Positions 28,461 through 38,584 of a stretch of DNA of 50,877 nucleotides are shown here, piece after piece. The stretch comes from Phenylobacterium sp. (GTDB lineage: Bacteria > Pseudomonadota > Alphaproteobacteria > Caulobacterales > Caulobacteraceae). The DNA lies in contig NZ_JAEUMO010000087.1 in the NCBI RefSeq assembly GCF_016793285.1, positions 1 to 50,877 of the forward strand, given 5' to 3'. Made by a program: the position numbers and the translations under genes. Below the pieces are notes generated by a model. It ran no database searches. It was not told where the DNA came from and saw only the letters and a program-made list of their open reading frames with translations. The first letter of the stretch is position 1. Every line of letters starts with the position of its first letter.

Positions 28461-29012
28461 ATGTCGTCGGTTTCGCAAACGGCGCCCGCCCGAAAGGGTG
28501 TGGGCTTCGGCGCCCGCCTGACGCTCAGCACGGTCGCCGTCGCCAGCGTCGTGGCGCTTGCGATCGGGCCTGCCGGCGGCGCGGTGGCGAGCCTCGCGGG
28601 CCAGGCGCGGCTGCATGCGCCGAACTTCGCGCTGCTGGGCGACCTGTCGCCGGCCATCAGGATCCATCTGGCCACCGCGCTGGCGGCGCTGGTGCTGGGC
28701 GGCGTGCTGATGGCGGTGCGCAAGGGCCGCACCTTCCATCGCGTGGCGGGCTGGCTGTGGGTGGGTCTCGTCGCCGTCACCGCGGGCGCCACGCTCTTCA
28801 TCACGAGCCTGAACCACGGCGCGTGGTCGTGGCTGCACCTGTTCACGGCCTGGACGCTGATCATCCTGCCGCTGGGCGTGATGGCGGCCAAGCGCCGCGC
28901 GGTCGCCGCGCACCGCGCGCGGATGATGGGGCTCTTCTACGGCGGTTTTGCGATCAACCTGCTGATCGCGTTCCTGCCCGGCCGGACCCTCTGGACGACG
29001 TTCTTCGGCTAG
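28461..29012 (+). CDS. DUF2306-like small membrane protein
   Basis: A 183-residue protein with about five transmembrane segments. Typical features are RIHLATALAALVLGGVLMAVRKG, FHRVAGWLWVGLVAVTAG, and a histidine in SWLHLFTAWTLI, then AHRARMMGLFYGGFAINLL; this pattern of helices with His residues fits the DUF2306/YozB-like group. The function is unknown. It is divergent from the LytTR regulator, which is often found with such proteins. A large hairpin follows before the suc promoter. Confidence 0.8.
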   Translation: MSSVSQTAPARKGVGFGARLTLSTVAVASVVALAIGPAGGAVASLAGQARLHAPNFALLGDLSPAIRIHLATALAALVLGGVLMAVRKGRTFHRVAGWLWVGLVAVTAGATLFITSLNHGAWSWLHLFTAWTLIILPLGVMAAKRRAVAAHRARMMGLFYGGFAINLLIAFLPGRTLWTTFFG

Positions 29013-29052
29013 CCCGGGGGGCGCCGCCCACAGCACGGCGTTCCCCCACCTG

Positions 29053-29113
29053 CGCCCGCCGCGCGCCGGCTGACCTGACCCCAGGGGAGCTTCATGCGCG
29101 GCGGGCGGCTTTT
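29053..29113 (+). terminator. Long-stem terminator-like hairpin upstream of the suc promoter
   Basis: A 12-bp perfect inverted repeat (29053-29064 with 29096-29107) around a 31-nt loop that itself holds CCCC-A-GGGG, followed by GCTTTTCG. It likely ends the DUF2306-like transcript and insulates the suc operon. Confidence 0.5.
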
Positions 29114-29128
29114 CGCGGCCTCACGCGG

Positions 29129-29157
29129 TTGTCATCGGTGGGAGCAGTTTCTATAAG
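29129..29157 (+). promoter_or_regulatory. Sigma-70-type promoter of the suc operon
   Basis: TTGTCA (29129-29134), a 17-bp spacer, then TATAAG (29152-29157), 48 bp before the sucC ATG. It is one of the best promoter matches in the window. Confidence 0.65.
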
Positions 29158-29205
29158 CCGCGTCACTCGCCACAGGGGCGAGCCTGCCAGCCGCCCCAAG
29201 GCCTC

Positions 29206-30402
29206 ATGAACATCCACGAACACCAAGCCAAAGCCGTCCTCGCGGAGTTCGGCGTCGCGGTCCCGCGCGGGTTCGCCGCCTTCACGGTCGAAGAGGCGGT
29301 CGAGGCCGCCAGGAAGCTGGGCGGCCCGGTCTTCGTGGTGAAGAGCCAGATCCACGCCGGCGGACGCGGCAAGGGCCGCTTCGAAGGGCTCGGGCCCGAC
29401 GCCAAGGGCGGCGTCCGGGTGGTGAAGTCGGCGGACGAGGTGAAGGCCAACGCCGCCGAGATGCTGGGCCGGGTGCTGGTGACCCACCAGACGGGCCCGA
29501 AGGGCAAGCAGGTGAACCGCCTCTACATCGAGGAAGGCGCCGCCATCGCCAAGGAGTTCTACCTCTCGCTGCTGGTCGACCGCGAGACGAGCCGGGTGTC
29601 GGTCGTCGCGTCCACCGAGGGCGGCATGAACATCGAGGACGTCGCGCACGAGACGCCCGAAAAGATCACCACCTTCTCCATCGACCCGCTGACCGGCGTG
29701 CGCGGCTACCACGGCCTGCAACTGGCGCACGCGCTGAAGCTTTCGGGCGACCTGGCCAAGCAGGCGCGCGTGCTGCTGGAGCAGCTCTATGCGGCGTTCG
29801 TCGACAAGGACATGAGCCTGCTCGAGGTGAACCCGCTGATCGTCACCGCCGACGACCAGCTCCGGGTTCTGGACGCCAAGGTCAGCTTCGACTCGAACGC
29901 CCTCTTCCGCCACAAGGACATCCAGGCGCTCCGCGACGAGACCGAGGAGGACGCCAAGGAGATCGAGGCCCACAAGTACGATCTCAGCTACATCGCCCTC
30001 GACGGCGAGATCGGCTGCATGGTCAACGGCGCGGGCCTGGCGATGGCCACCATGGACATCATCAAGCTCTACGGCGCCGAGCCCGCGAACTTCCTGGACG
30101 TGGGCGGCGGCGCCGACGAGGCCAAGGTGACGGCGGCCTTCAAGATCATCATGGCCGACCCCAACGTGAAGGGGATCCTGGTCAACATCTTCGGCGGCAT
30201 TGCCCGCTGCGACGTGATGGCCAACGGCGTGATCGGCGCGGTGAAGCAGGTGGGTCTGAAGGTGCCGCTGGTGGTGCGCCTGGAAGGCACCAACGCCGAA
30301 CTCGGCAAGCAGATCATCAACGAGAGCGGCCTGAACGTCATCGCGGCCAACGACCTGGCCGACGGCGCCGAAAAGATCGTGAAGGCGGTCCGGGGCGGCT
30401 GA
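29206..30402 (+). CDS. sucC: Succinyl-CoA ligase (ADP-forming) subunit beta
   Basis: A 398-residue ATP-grasp subunit that, with SucD, converts succinyl-CoA to succinate with substrate-level phosphorylation. The N-terminus [17 protein letters not shown] is canonical. The GGRGKGRF loop, the metal-site region VNPLIVT, and the C-terminal GGGADEAKV and [15 protein letters not shown] segments are all intact. It is first in the suc operon, with the promoter at 29129-29157 and the next gene 50 bp on. Confidence 0.97.
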   Translation: MNIHEHQAKAVLAEFGVAVPRGFAAFTVEEAVEAARKLGGPVFVVKSQIHAGGRGKGRFEGLGPDAKGGVRVVKSADEVKANAAEMLGRVLVTHQTGPKGKQVNRLYIEEGAAIAKEFYLSLLVDRETSRVSVVASTEGGMNIEDVAHETPEKITTFSIDPLTGVRGYHGLQLAHALKLSGDLAKQARVLLEQLYAAFVDKDMSLLEVNPLIVTADDQLRVLDAKVSFDSNALFRHKDIQALRDETEEDAKEIEAHKYDLSYIALDGEIGCMVNGAGLAMATMDIIKLYGAEPANFLDVGGGADEAKVTAAFKIIMADPNVKGILVNIFGGIARCDVMANGVIGAVKQVGLKVPLVVRLEGTNAELGKQIINESGLNVIAANDLADGAEKIVKAVRGG

Positions 30403-30452
30403 GCGCCCCGACCTCATCGAACGCCCGACAGACGCGACAAGAACGAGCAAGC

Positions 30453-31331
30453 ATGTCCATCCTCATCGGCAAAGAAACCCGCGTCATCTGCCAGGGCCTC
30501 ACCGGCGCTCAGGGGACGTTCCACTCCGAGCAGGCCATCGCCTACGGCACGAAGATGGTCGGCGGCGTGACGCCCGGCAAAGGCGGGACCACCCACATCG
30601 GCCTGCCCGTGTTCGACGGCGTCCGCGAGGCGGTGGATGCGACCGGCGCCGACGCCAGCGTGATCTACGTGCCGCCGGCGTTCGCCGCGGATTCGATCCT
30701 GGAGGCCATCGACGCCGAGGTCCCGCTGATCGTCTGCATCACCGAGGGCATCCCGGTGATCGACATGATCCGCGTGAAGCGGGCCCTGGCCGGTTCGAAA
30801 TCGCGGCTGATCGGCCCCAACTGCCCCGGCGTGCTGACCCCCAACGCCTGCAAGATCGGCATCATGCCGGGCAACATCTTCAAGCAGGGCAGCGTGGGTG
30901 TTGTCTCGCGCTCGGGCACGCTTACCTACGAGGCCGTGTTCCAGACCACCCAGGCAGGGCTCGGCCAGACGACGGCCGTGGGCATCGGCGGCGACCCCGT
31001 GAAGGGCACCGAGTTCATCGACGTGCTCGACATGTTCCTGAAGGACCCCGAGACGGAGTCGATCATCATGATCGGCGAAATCGGCGGTTCGGCCGAGGAA
31101 GACGCGGCCGAGTTCATCAAGAATTCACCAAACAAGAAGCCCATGGTGGGCTTCATCGCGGGACGCACCGCGCCGCCCGGGCGGCGCATGGGTCACGCGG
31201 GCGCGATCATCTCGGGCGGCAAGGGCGGGGCCGAGGACAAGATCGCCGCGATGGAAGCCGCGGGCATCCGCGTCTCTCCGTCTCCGGCGGCGCTTGGCAC
31301 CACGCTGGTCGAGGTTCTCAAGGGCGGCTGA
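30453..31331 (+). CDS. sucD: Succinyl-CoA ligase (ADP-forming) subunit alpha
   Basis: A 292-residue CoA-binding subunit carrying the phospho-histidine. It opens [21 protein letters not shown] with the CoA-binding fold, then has [12 protein letters not shown], and the active-site histidine in [14 protein letters not shown]. The preceding 50-bp gap and the following 97-bp gap to sucA hold no obvious terminator, so co-transcription with sucC and sucA is likely. Confidence 0.97.
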   Translation: MSILIGKETRVICQGLTGAQGTFHSEQAIAYGTKMVGGVTPGKGGTTHIGLPVFDGVREAVDATGADASVIYVPPAFAADSILEAIDAEVPLIVCITEGIPVIDMIRVKRALAGSKSRLIGPNCPGVLTPNACKIGIMPGNIFKQGSVGVVSRSGTLTYEAVFQTTQAGLGQTTAVGIGGDPVKGTEFIDVLDMFLKDPETESIIMIGEIGGSAEEDAAEFIKNSPNKKPMVGFIAGRTAPPGRRMGHAGAIISGGKGGAEDKIAAMEAAGIRVSPSPAALGTTLVEVLKGG

Positions 31332-31428
31332 CGCCGCGACATCGGTATTGGGCGGTCCGCGCTCGGCTCCTTCTCTCCGAAGTCCGTGGCCCGCCCGCGG
31401 AAGCGAAGGCGCCGAAAGGCGAAGCGAC

Positions 31429-34380
31429 ATGGCGGACGACGCAGGCCTGATCAACGACGTTCTGGCCGAGACCTCTTTCCTCTACGGCGGCAACGCGGCC
31501 TTCGTGGAGGACCTCTACGCGAAGTGGGCGAACGACCCGAAGTCGGTGGAGCCCTCCTGGGCGGCGTTCTTCGCCTCGCTGGCGGACGGGACCGACGCGG
31601 TGAAGCGCGCCGCGGCCCAGCCGGCCTGGACCAGCCCCGCCGCACCGGCCGCCCGGCCCGACTGGATGAGCGCGATCGACGGCCTCTGGCCGGCGGTGGA
31701 GGCCAAGCTCGGCAAGGGGATCGAGACCCGCAAGCCCGAAGCCTCGGTCGACGAAGTCCGCGCCGCCACCCTGGACAGCCTGCGCGCCATCATGATGATC
31801 CGCGCCTACCGGATGCGCGGCCACCTCAAGGCCAACCTCGATCCGCTGGGCCTGGCCACCACCCCCGGCGACGCCTCCGAGCTGGATCCCGCGACCTACG
31901 GCTTCGCCGAGGCCGACTTCGACCGGCCGATCTTCCTCGACTACGTGCTGGGCCTGGAGACCGCCTCGATCCGGGAGATCCTCGCGATCGTGCGCCGCAC
32001 CTACTGCGGGAACGTCGGCATCCAGTACATGCACATCTCCGATCCGAAGGAGAAGGCCTGGCTGCAGGAGCGGATCGAGGGCCGCGACAAGGAGATCGTC
32101 TTCACCAGGGAGGGCAAGGTTGCCATCCTGAAGAAGCTGATCGAGACGCAAGGGTTCGAAGGCTTCCTGCACCGCCGCTTCCCCGGCACCAAGCGCTTCG
32201 GCCTCGACGGCGGTGAGTCGATGGTCCCTGCGCTGGAGCAGATCATCAAGCGCGGCGGCGCGATGGGCGTGAAGGACATCGTCATCGGGATGCCGCACCG
32301 CGGGCGCCTGAACGTGCTCGCCGCCGTGATGGGCAAGCCGTACCATGTGATCTTCCACGAGTTCCAGGGCGGCTCGTCGCTGCCCAGCGACGTGGAAGGC
32401 TCGGGCGACGTGAAGTATCACCTGGGCGCCAGCTCGGACCGAGAGTTCGACGGCAACAGCGTCCACCTGTCGCTGACCGCCAACCCGAGCCACCTCGAGA
32501 TCGTGAACCCGGTGGTGATCGGCAAGGCGCGGGCCAAGCAGGCCTTCACCCTTCGCGAAACGCCGAACGCGGGGCGCAGCCATGTGATGCCCCTGCTGCT
32601 GCACGGCGACGCGGCCTTCGCGGGCCAGGGCGTGGTCTCGGAGTGCTTCGCACTGTCGGGCCTGCGCGGCTACGGCGTGGGCGGGACGATGCACTTCGTC
32701 GTCAACAACCAGATCGGCTTCACCACCAGCCCGAGGAACAGCCGCAGCTCGCCCTATCCGACCGATGTGGCGCTGGCGGTCGAGACGCCGATCTTCCACG
32801 TCAACGGCGACGACCCCGAGGCCGTGACCTTCGCCGCGAAGGTGGGCACCGAGTATCGCCAGCTCTTCGGCAAGGACGTGGTCATCGACATGTTCTGCTA
32901 CCGGCGCTTCGGTCACAACGAGGGCGACGACCCCACGATGACCCAGCCGCTGATGTACGCGAAGATCAAGAACCACCCGACGGTGCGCGACCTCTACGCA
33001 GCGCGCCTGATCGGCGAGGGGGTCTGCAGCCAGGGCGACGTCGACGGCTGGATCAAGGCGTTCGACGGCTTCCTCGACGAGGAGTTCGACGGCGGCAAGG
33101 TCTACCACGCGAACAAGGCCGACTGGCTGGACGGCAAGTGGTCGAGCGTGAAGCTCGCCACAGGCGACGAGCGCTACGCGACGGGGGTGGCCAAGCAGAA
33201 GCTGCTCGACCTCGGCCGCAAGATGACCACGATCCCCGAGCGGATCGCCGTCCACAAGACCGTCGAGCGCGTCGTCGCCGGCCGCCGCGAGGCGATCGAG
33301 AGCGGCCAGGGCATCGACTGGGCGACCGGCGAGCAGTTCGCCTTCGCGACCCTGCTGGACCAGGGCTATCCTGTGCGCCTGTCGGGCCAGGACAGCGTGC
33401 GCGGCACGTTCAGCCAGCGGCACTCGGGCTGGGTCGATCAGCAGACCGAGGCGGTCTACTTCCCGCTGCGCAACCTGGGCCCCAGCCAGGCGCACTTCGA
33501 GGTGCTGGACTCGGCGCTGTCCGAAGAAGCGGTGCTGGGTTTCGAGTACGGCTTCTCGCTGACCGACCCCGACACGCTGACCATGTGGGAAGCCCAGTTC
33601 GGCGACTTCGTGAACGGCGCCCAGGTGGTGATCGACCAGTTCATCAGCTCGGGCGAGCGCAAGTGGCTGCGGATGAGCGGCCTGGTGATGCTCCTGCCGC
33701 ACGGCTACGAGGGCCAGGGCCCCGAGCACTCGTCGGCGCGTCTGGAGCGCTTCCTGCAGCTCTGCGCGGAAGATAACATGCAGGTGGTCAACTGCACCAC
33801 CCCGGCCAACTACTTCCACGTCCTGCGCCGGCAGTTGCTGCGGGAGTACCGCAAGCCGCTGGTGGTGATGACGCCCAAGTCGCTGCTGCGCCACAAGCGG
33901 GCGGTCTCGAACCTCGACGACATGGTCAGCGGCACCGGCTTCCACCGTGTCATGATCGACGGCGCCGAGGCCGGGTGCGACGTGGGCGGGATCGCCCTGC
34001 AGGCCGACGACAAGATCAAGCGCGTCGTCGTCTGCTCGGGAAAGGTCTACTTCGACCTCGTGGAACAGCGCGCCAAGACAGGCCGCGACGACGTCTACAT
34101 CCTGCGCCTCGAACAGTTCTATCCGTGGCCGCTGAAGTCGCTCACCAACGAGCTGAAGCGGTTCCGGAACGCCGAGCTGGTCTGGTGCCAGGAAGAGCCG
34201 AAGAACATGGGCGGCTGGATGTTCGTCGACCCCTGGCTGGAGCTGACCCTGGAGCGGATGAACGTGAAGGCCAAGCGGGCCCGCTACGTCGGCCGTCCGG
34301 CCTCGGCCTCGACCGCCGCCGGCCTCATGGCCCGGCACATGAAGGAACTCGAGACTTTCCTTACGGAAGCCTTCGCGTAG
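31429..34380 (+). CDS. sucA: 2-oxoglutarate dehydrogenase E1 component
   Basis: A 983-residue thiamine-diphosphate enzyme that decarboxylates 2-oxoglutarate and passes the succinyl group to SucB lipoate. The N-terminal targeting-type segment SFLYGGNAAFVEDLYAKWAN matches OdhA/SucA. The ThDP region has GMPHRGRLNVLAAV and GDAAFAGQGVVSE, and later YEGQGPEHSSARLERFLQL. I choose the ATG at 31429 (MADDAGLINDVLAETS) by family alignment; the frame is open 135 bp further up. RBS-bearing spacing to sucB is 56 bp. Confidence 0.97.
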   Translation: MADDAGLINDVLAETSFLYGGNAAFVEDLYAKWANDPKSVEPSWAAFFASLADGTDAVKRAAAQPAWTSPAAPAARPDWMSAIDGLWPAVEAKLGKGIETRKPEASVDEVRAATLDSLRAIMMIRAYRMRGHLKANLDPLGLATTPGDASELDPATYGFAEADFDRPIFLDYVLGLETASIREILAIVRRTYCGNVGIQYMHISDPKEKAWLQERIEGRDKEIVFTREGKVAILKKLIETQGFEGFLHRRFPGTKRFGLDGGESMVPALEQIIKRGGAMGVKDIVIGMPHRGRLNVLAAVMGKPYHVIFHEFQGGSSLPSDVEGSGDVKYHLGASSDREFDGNSVHLSLTANPSHLEIVNPVVIGKARAKQAFTLRETPNAGRSHVMPLLLHGDAAFAGQGVVSECFALSGLRGYGVGGTMHFVVNNQIGFTTSPRNSRSSPYPTDVALAVETPIFHVNGDDPEAVTFAAKVGTEYRQLFGKDVVIDMFCYRRFGHNEGDDPTMTQPLMYAKIKNHPTVRDLYAARLIGEGVCSQGDVDGWIKAFDGFLDEEFDGGKVYHANKADWLDGKWSSVKLATGDERYATGVAKQKLLDLGRKMTTIPERIAVHKTVERVVAGRREAIESGQGIDWATGEQFAFATLLDQGYPVRLSGQDSVRGTFSQRHSGWVDQQTEAVYFPLRNLGPSQAHFEVLDSALSEEAVLGFEYGFSLTDPDTLTMWEAQFGDFVNGAQVVIDQFISSGERKWLRMSGLVMLLPHGYEGQGPEHSSARLERFLQLCAEDNMQVVNCTTPANYFHVLRRQLLREYRKPLVVMTPKSLLRHKRAVSNLDDMVSGTGFHRVMIDGAEAGCDVGGIALQADDKIKRVVVCSGKVYFDLVEQRAKTGRDDVYILRLEQFYPWPLKSLTNELKRFRNAELVWCQEEPKNMGGWMFVDPWLELTLERMNVKAKRARYVGRPASASTAAGLMARHMKELETFLTEAFA

Positions 34381-34436
34381 AAGACCGCTCGCCGATCCGT
34401 TCGCGAGACCAGAACCTTTAGGAGCTCTACCCCCCG

Positions 34437-35660
34437 ATGGCCGACATCATGACCCCGGCGCTGGGCGAATCCGTCACCGAAGCGACGGTCGCCCGCTGGA
34501 CCAAGAAGGCGGGGGACGCTGTCCGCAAGGACGAGATCCTGGTCGAGCTGGAGACCGACAAGGTCTCGCTCGAGGTGGCCGCCCCGGCCGACGGCGTGCT
34601 CGCCGAGATCAGCGCCGAGGAAGGCGCCACCGTCGAGCCCGGCGCAGTGCTGGGCCGGATCAGCGACGGCGCGGCCGCGCCGGCCCCGAAGGCCGACGGC
34701 GGCGCCAAGACCGAAGCCCCAAAGGCGGCGGCCACGCCCGAGCCGAAGCCGCAACCCGCGCCGGCCGCCAAGGCCGCCACCGAGAAGGTGCTGGCCCCCT
34801 CGGCCCAGCGCGTCGCCGCCGAGAACAGCCTCGACACCTCGTCCATCGCGGGCACCGGCAAGGACGGCCGCGTGACCAAGGGCGATGCGCTGGCGGCGCT
34901 GGAGGCCCGCGCCAAGGCTCCGGCCGCCGCGCCTGCCCCTGCCGCGCCCCGCGCCATCCATGAGCGCGAAGAGCGCGTGAAGATGACCCGGCTGCGCCAG
35001 ACGATCGCGCGCCGGCTGAAGGAGGCGCAGAACTCGGCCGCCATGCTGACCACCTTCAACGAGGTGGACATGTCGGGCGTGATGGCGGTCCGCAACCAGT
35101 ACAAGGACGTGTTCGAGAAGAAGCACGGCGTGAAGCTGGGCTTCATGTCCTTCTTCGTGAAGGCGGTGATCCACGGCCTGAGGCAGGTTCCGGACGTCAA
35201 CGCCGAGATCGACGGCACGGACGTCATCTACAAGAACCACTACGACATCTCGGTCGCCGTGGGCACCGAGAAGGGCCTGGTGACGCCGGTCGTCCGCGAC
35301 GCCGACGCCATGAGCCTGGCCGACATCGAAAAGGAGATCGGCAACCTCGGCAAGAAGGCCCGCGACGGCCAACTGTCGATGGAGGACCTGCAGGGCGGCA
35401 CCTTCACGATCTCGAACGGCGGCATCTACGGGTCGCTCATGTCCACGCCGATCCTGAACCCGCCGCAGTCCGGCATCCTGGGCATGCACAAGATCCAGGA
35501 GCGGCCGATGGTGGTGAACGGCCAGATCGTGGCGCGGCCGATGATGTATCTGGCCCTCAGCTACGATCACCGGATCGTCGACGGGAAGGGCGCGGTGACG
35601 TTCCTCGTGCATGTGAAGGAAGCCATCGAGGATCCCCAGCGCCTGCTGCTGGACGTCTGA
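34437..35660 (+). CDS. sucB: Dihydrolipoyllysine succinyltransferase (E2)
   Basis: A 407-residue E2 core of the 2-oxoglutarate dehydrogenase complex. It has one lipoyl domain with the lipoylated K42 in ETDKVSLEV, an Ala/Pro-rich linker (about 80-115), a peripheral-subunit-binding domain ([20 protein letters not shown] region), and the catalytic domain with H378 and D382 in [17 protein letters not shown] precedes the start by about 11 bases. The natural operon partner lpdA lies 432 bp further on, past a degraded VapC fragment. Confidence 0.97.
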   Translation: MADIMTPALGESVTEATVARWTKKAGDAVRKDEILVELETDKVSLEVAAPADGVLAEISAEEGATVEPGAVLGRISDGAAAPAPKADGGAKTEAPKAAATPEPKPQPAPAAKAATEKVLAPSAQRVAAENSLDTSSIAGTGKDGRVTKGDALAALEARAKAPAAAPAPAAPRAIHEREERVKMTRLRQTIARRLKEAQNSAAMLTTFNEVDMSGVMAVRNQYKDVFEKKHGVKLGFMSFFVKAVIHGLRQVPDVNAEIDGTDVIYKNHYDISVAVGTEKGLVTPVVRDADAMSLADIEKEIGNLGKKARDGQLSMEDLQGGTFTISNGGIYGSLMSTPILNPPQSGILGMHKIQERPMVVNGQIVARPMMYLALSYDHRIVDGKGAVTFLVHVKEAIEDPQRLLLDV

Positions 35661-35665
35661 TCCGG

Positions 35666-35993
35666 TTGAAATCGGGCGCGCACCTGAGCCGGCGGCCCGT
35701 CGTGCAACTCGACGCCTTCGGGCGTCTCCTCGCAGATCTGCGCGTCGAGCCCTGGTCCTGGGAAGATGCGCTGGCGACCGGCCGCCTACGTGCGGAGTGC
35801 GAACGTGCGGGTCGACGCGGGGGCCTATGATGTCCTCATCGCGGGCCAGGCGCTGGCGCGCGGCTGGACCGTCGTCACCGCCAAGGTGCGGGACCTCTGG
35901 GAGGTGGAGGGCCTGAAGATCCAGGACTGGTCCGATCCCGGCGAGGTGAAGACCGTCACGGGAGGCCTGCAATACCGTCCGCCGCCGCGCTGA
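35666..35993 (+). pseudogene. Degraded VapC (PIN-domain) toxin fragment
   Basis: Two adjacent frames together spell the back two-thirds of a VapC-type PIN protein. Frame one (35666-35821) reads LKSGAHLSRRPVVQLDAFGR, then LLADLRVEPWSWEDALATGR and LRAECERAGRRG. Frame two, from 35823, continues AYDVLIAGQALARGWTVVTA, then KVRDLWEVEGLKIQDWSDPG. The switch lies in a run of five G (35819-35823); removing one G restores a single frame. The N-terminal 40-50 residues with the first catalytic Asp are missing, as the match begins right after the sucB stop. No antitoxin gene is beside it. It is non-functional as seen. A sequencing error at the G run could explain the frameshift but not the truncation. Confidence 0.7.
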
Positions 35994-36039
35994 CGTGGAC
36001 CACTGTGAGCGCTTCCGGCCCGTTCGCAGCGACGGGCGG

Positions 36040-36067
36040 TTGACCTCGGCCTTTCCAAGCCTAGTTT
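36040..36067 (+). promoter_or_regulatory. Candidate promoter of lpdA
   Basis: TTGACC (36040-36045), a 16-bp spacer and TAGTTT (36062-36067), 24 bp before the lpdA ATG. It suggests lpdA can be transcribed independently of sucAB, fitting its separation by the VapC remnant. Confidence 0.45.
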
Positions 36068-36091
36068 GCGCCCCCAAATCCAGGACGGACC

Positions 36092-37507
36092 ATGGCTGAA
36101 TCCACCTACGACGTCGTCATCATCGGGGGCGGCCCCGGCGGCTACAACGCGGCGATCCGCGCGGGTCAACTGGGCCTGAAGGTCGCCTGCGTCGACAAGG
36201 GGATCGACGGTGGCGGCACGCTGGGCGGCACCTGTCTCAACGTCGGCTGCATGCCGTCGAAGGCGCTGCTGCACGCGTCCGAGCTCTATGAGCTGGCGAC
36301 CAAGGATTTCGCCGGCCTCGGCATCGACGTCGCGCCCAAGCTGAACCTCAAGCAGATGCAGGCGCAGAAGGCCGACTCCGTCGGCCAGCTCACCAAGGGC
36401 ATCGAGTTCCTGTTCAAGAAGAACAAGGTCGACCGCTACCAGGGCGCCGGCAGGATCGCCGGCCCGGGCAAGGTCGAGGTGACAGGCGCGGACGGCGCGG
36501 TCACCAGCCTCGCCGCCAGGGACATCGTCATCGCCACCGGCTCGCTGCCGTCGGGCCTGCCGGGCGTCGAAGTGGACAACAAGCGTATCCTGGACTCCAC
36601 CGGCGCGCTGTCGCTGCCGGACGTCCCCGGCCACCTGGTGGTGATCGGCGCGGGTATCATCGGCCTGGAACTGGGCTCGGTGTGGCGTCGCCTCGGCGCG
36701 AAGGTGACGGTGGTGGAGTTCCTCGACCGCATCACCCCCGGCATGGACGGCGAGGTCGCCAAGACCTTCCAGCGCGCGCTGACCAAGCAGGGCATGGTGT
36801 TCAAGCTGGGCGCCAAGGTGACCGGCGCGAAGGCGTCGAAGAAGGGCGTCAGCCTCACCTGCGAGCCCGTGGCCGGCGGCGCGGCCGAGACCATCGAGGC
36901 CGACTACGTGCTGCTGGCGATCGGGCGGAAGCCCTACACCGACGGCCTGGGCCTGGAGAGCGTAGGGATCACCCCCGACAAGCGCGGTTTCATCGAGACC
37001 GACCACTGGAAGACCTCGGCGCCCGGCGTCTGGGCCATCGGCGACGTGACGCATGGGCCCATGCTGGCGCACAAGGCCGAGGAGGAGGCGGTGGCCTGCA
37101 TCGAGACGATCGCGGGCAAGGCCGGCCACGTGAACTACGGCATCATCCCGAGCGTCGTCTACACCTATCCGGAGGTCGCCTGGGTCGGGAAGACCGAGGA
37201 GGAGCTGAAGGCCGAGGGCCGCGCCTACAAGGCCGGAAAGTTCCCCTTCACCGCCAACAGCCGCGCCAAGATCAACCACGAGACCGAGGGCTTCGCGAAG
37301 GTCCTGGCCGACGCCGCGACCGATGAAGTGCTGGGGGCCCACCTGATCGGCCCGTCCGTCTCCGAGATGATCGGCGAGTACTGCGTGGCCATGGAGTTCC
37401 GCGCGGCGTCCGAGGACGTGGCCCGCACCTGCCACCCGCACCCGACCCGCTCGGAGGCGCTCAGGCAGGCCGCGATGGGGGTCGAAGGTTGGACGATGCA
37501 GGCCTGA
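36092..37507 (+). CDS. lpdA: Dihydrolipoyl dehydrogenase
   Basis: A 471-residue FAD flavoprotein (E3) that reoxidises lipoamide of 2-oxo acid dehydrogenases. Motifs: FAD loop [12 protein letters not shown] (10-21), redox pair C48/C53 in [16 protein letters not shown] loop [18 protein letters not shown] loop [23 protein letters not shown], and the C-terminal active-site base in [18 protein letters not shown] ribosome-site-like sequence precedes the ATG. The end overlaps the following GNAT gene by 19 bp. Confidence 0.97.
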   Translation: MAESTYDVVIIGGGPGGYNAAIRAGQLGLKVACVDKGIDGGGTLGGTCLNVGCMPSKALLHASELYELATKDFAGLGIDVAPKLNLKQMQAQKADSVGQLTKGIEFLFKKNKVDRYQGAGRIAGPGKVEVTGADGAVTSLAARDIVIATGSLPSGLPGVEVDNKRILDSTGALSLPDVPGHLVVIGAGIIGLELGSVWRRLGAKVTVVEFLDRITPGMDGEVAKTFQRALTKQGMVFKLGAKVTGAKASKKGVSLTCEPVAGGAAETIEADYVLLAIGRKPYTDGLGLESVGITPDKRGFIETDHWKTSAPGVWAIGDVTHGPMLAHKAEEEAVACIETIAGKAGHVNYGIIPSVVYTYPEVAWVGKTEEELKAEGRAYKAGKFPFTANSRAKINHETEGFAKVLADAATDEVLGAHLIGPSVSEMIGEYCVAMEFRAASEDVARTCHPHPTRSEALRQAAMGVEGWTMQA

Positions 37508-37929
37508 CGCCTGTCCTCGGCGTACGCCACGCCCGGCCGGACGAGCTTTCGGCCTGCGCGGACCTCTACGTGCGTGTCCTCTCCGACACCTTCACCTGGA
37601 TCCCGAAGGACCGGCACAGGGCCGAGGACTTCCTGCGCGCCGCCCGCGACGAGGACATCTTCGTCGCCGTCGAGGCGGGCCGGATTCTGGGGCTGGCGGC
37701 CCTCTACCGGCCCCAGGCGTTCCTGCACTCGCTCTACGTCGCCGAGCGGGGGCGCGGGATCGGCAAGGCGCTCCTGGACCATGTGGTCGCCGCGGCGGGC
37801 GGGCGGCTGTCGCTCAAGTGCCAGACCGCAAACCTCGGCGCCCAGGCCTTCTACGTGCGCGAAGGCTTCCGCTGCACCGAAGCCGGCGAGGACGGCGGCG
37901 TCGCCTGGCTGCGGTTCGTCATCGGCTGA
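37489..37929 (+). CDS. GNAT-family N-acetyltransferase
   Basis: A 146-residue acetyltransferase of unknown acceptor. The acetyl-CoA loop reads [18 protein letters not shown] (the R/QxxGxG/A signature) and the C-terminal part has [14 protein letters not shown]. No ATG is available at the N-terminus; the TTG at 37489 gives the full domain and overlaps lpdA by 19 bp, implying translational coupling. A start further in would cut the first beta strand. Confidence 0.85.
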   Translation: MDDAGLTPVLGVRHARPDELSACADLYVRVLSDTFTWIPKDRHRAEDFLRAARDEDIFVAVEAGRILGLAALYRPQAFLHSLYVAERGRGIGKALLDHVVAAAGGRLSLKCQTANLGAQAFYVREGFRCTEAGEDGGVAWLRFVIG

Positions 37930-38021
37930 CCGCACGGCCGCACGGCTAGGTGACCGAAGCGTAATTTGGCGATCTCCGCGACCGGTGGCAGCTTGGCGGT
38001 ATTGCGTAACGGGAGGCCGCA

Positions 38022-38270
38022 ATGCTCGTCACGATCGCCGCCGCCGTTCTGGCCCTGGCGCCCGTCGAGCGTCCGGCCCCGCAACCTGCCGCGAAATCCG
38101 TCCTGATCGCCCTCGAAGAGGCGCGGCCCATGGCCGTCTGCAAGGGCGCCGGCCGGATGCAGGTGAAGACGGAGCCGGCGCTGCTCTACCGCGCCGACCC
38201 GGACGAGCGGATCAGGAAGCTGATCGAGATGCCGATGGCGCAGGCCTGCCTGCTGGGGGGGACCCGATGA
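38022..38270 (+). CDS. Small secreted two-cysteine protein, 82 residues
   Basis: I do not recognise this family. GGGAGG lies six bases before the ATG. A short signal-type lead (MLVTIAAAVLALAPV) is followed by a small domain with two cysteines, in AVCKGAG and AQACLLGG, about 35 residues apart, which could form one disulfide in the periplasm. It overlaps the next gene by ATGA, and the two are clearly co-translated. Confidence 0.7.
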   Translation: MLVTIAAAVLALAPVERPAPQPAAKSVLIALEEARPMAVCKGAGRMQVKTEPALLYRADPDERIRKLIEMPMAQACLLGGTR

Positions 38271-38578
38271 GCGCGCTGGCCGCCCTGCTGCTGTTCGCCA
38301 CGGCGGCTCCGGCGCTGCCCGCGCCCGCGCCGCCGTCGGCTGTCAACCCGCCGGTCCGGGAGGTGGAGGGCCGCACGCCGATCCGCTGCCGGCCCGCGCC
38401 GTACTACGTCAGCGACCTCGGCGAACGTCCGCGCGCCGAGCGCATCCTGATCACCGGCAGCCGCATTCCCCTGCGTGGCGTCGAGAAGCGGCCGCGGCCG
38501 TGCCTGCTGATGCGCACCCTGGACGCGCCGTCGCAGGACACCCACGCCCAGAGCATCGCGAGAGTCGCCGACAATTGA
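38267..38578 (+). CDS. Small secreted two-cysteine protein, 103 residues
   Basis: The start overlaps the stop of the 82-residue gene (ATGA). It has a signal-type lead (MSALAALLLFATAAPALPAP) and two cysteines, in PIRCRPAPYY and RPCLLMRTLD. The shared layout (signal, Cys, about 35-40 residues, Cys-Leu-Leu) suggests the pair are distant paralogues or interacting partners. The family is not recognised. It is convergent with xerC, with only 6 bp between the stops. Confidence 0.68.
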   Translation: MSALAALLLFATAAPALPAPAPPSAVNPPVREVEGRTPIRCRPAPYYVSDLGERPRAERILITGSRIPLRGVEKRPRPCLLMRTLDAPSQDTHAQSIARVADN

Positions 38579-38584
38579 CGCCGC

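Noticed and set aside
31318-34338. A 1006-codon open frame on the minus strand opposite sucA.
   Set aside because: It is the GC-rich antisense shadow of sucA; its translation is low-complexity Arg/Gly/His/Ala-rich and matches no family.
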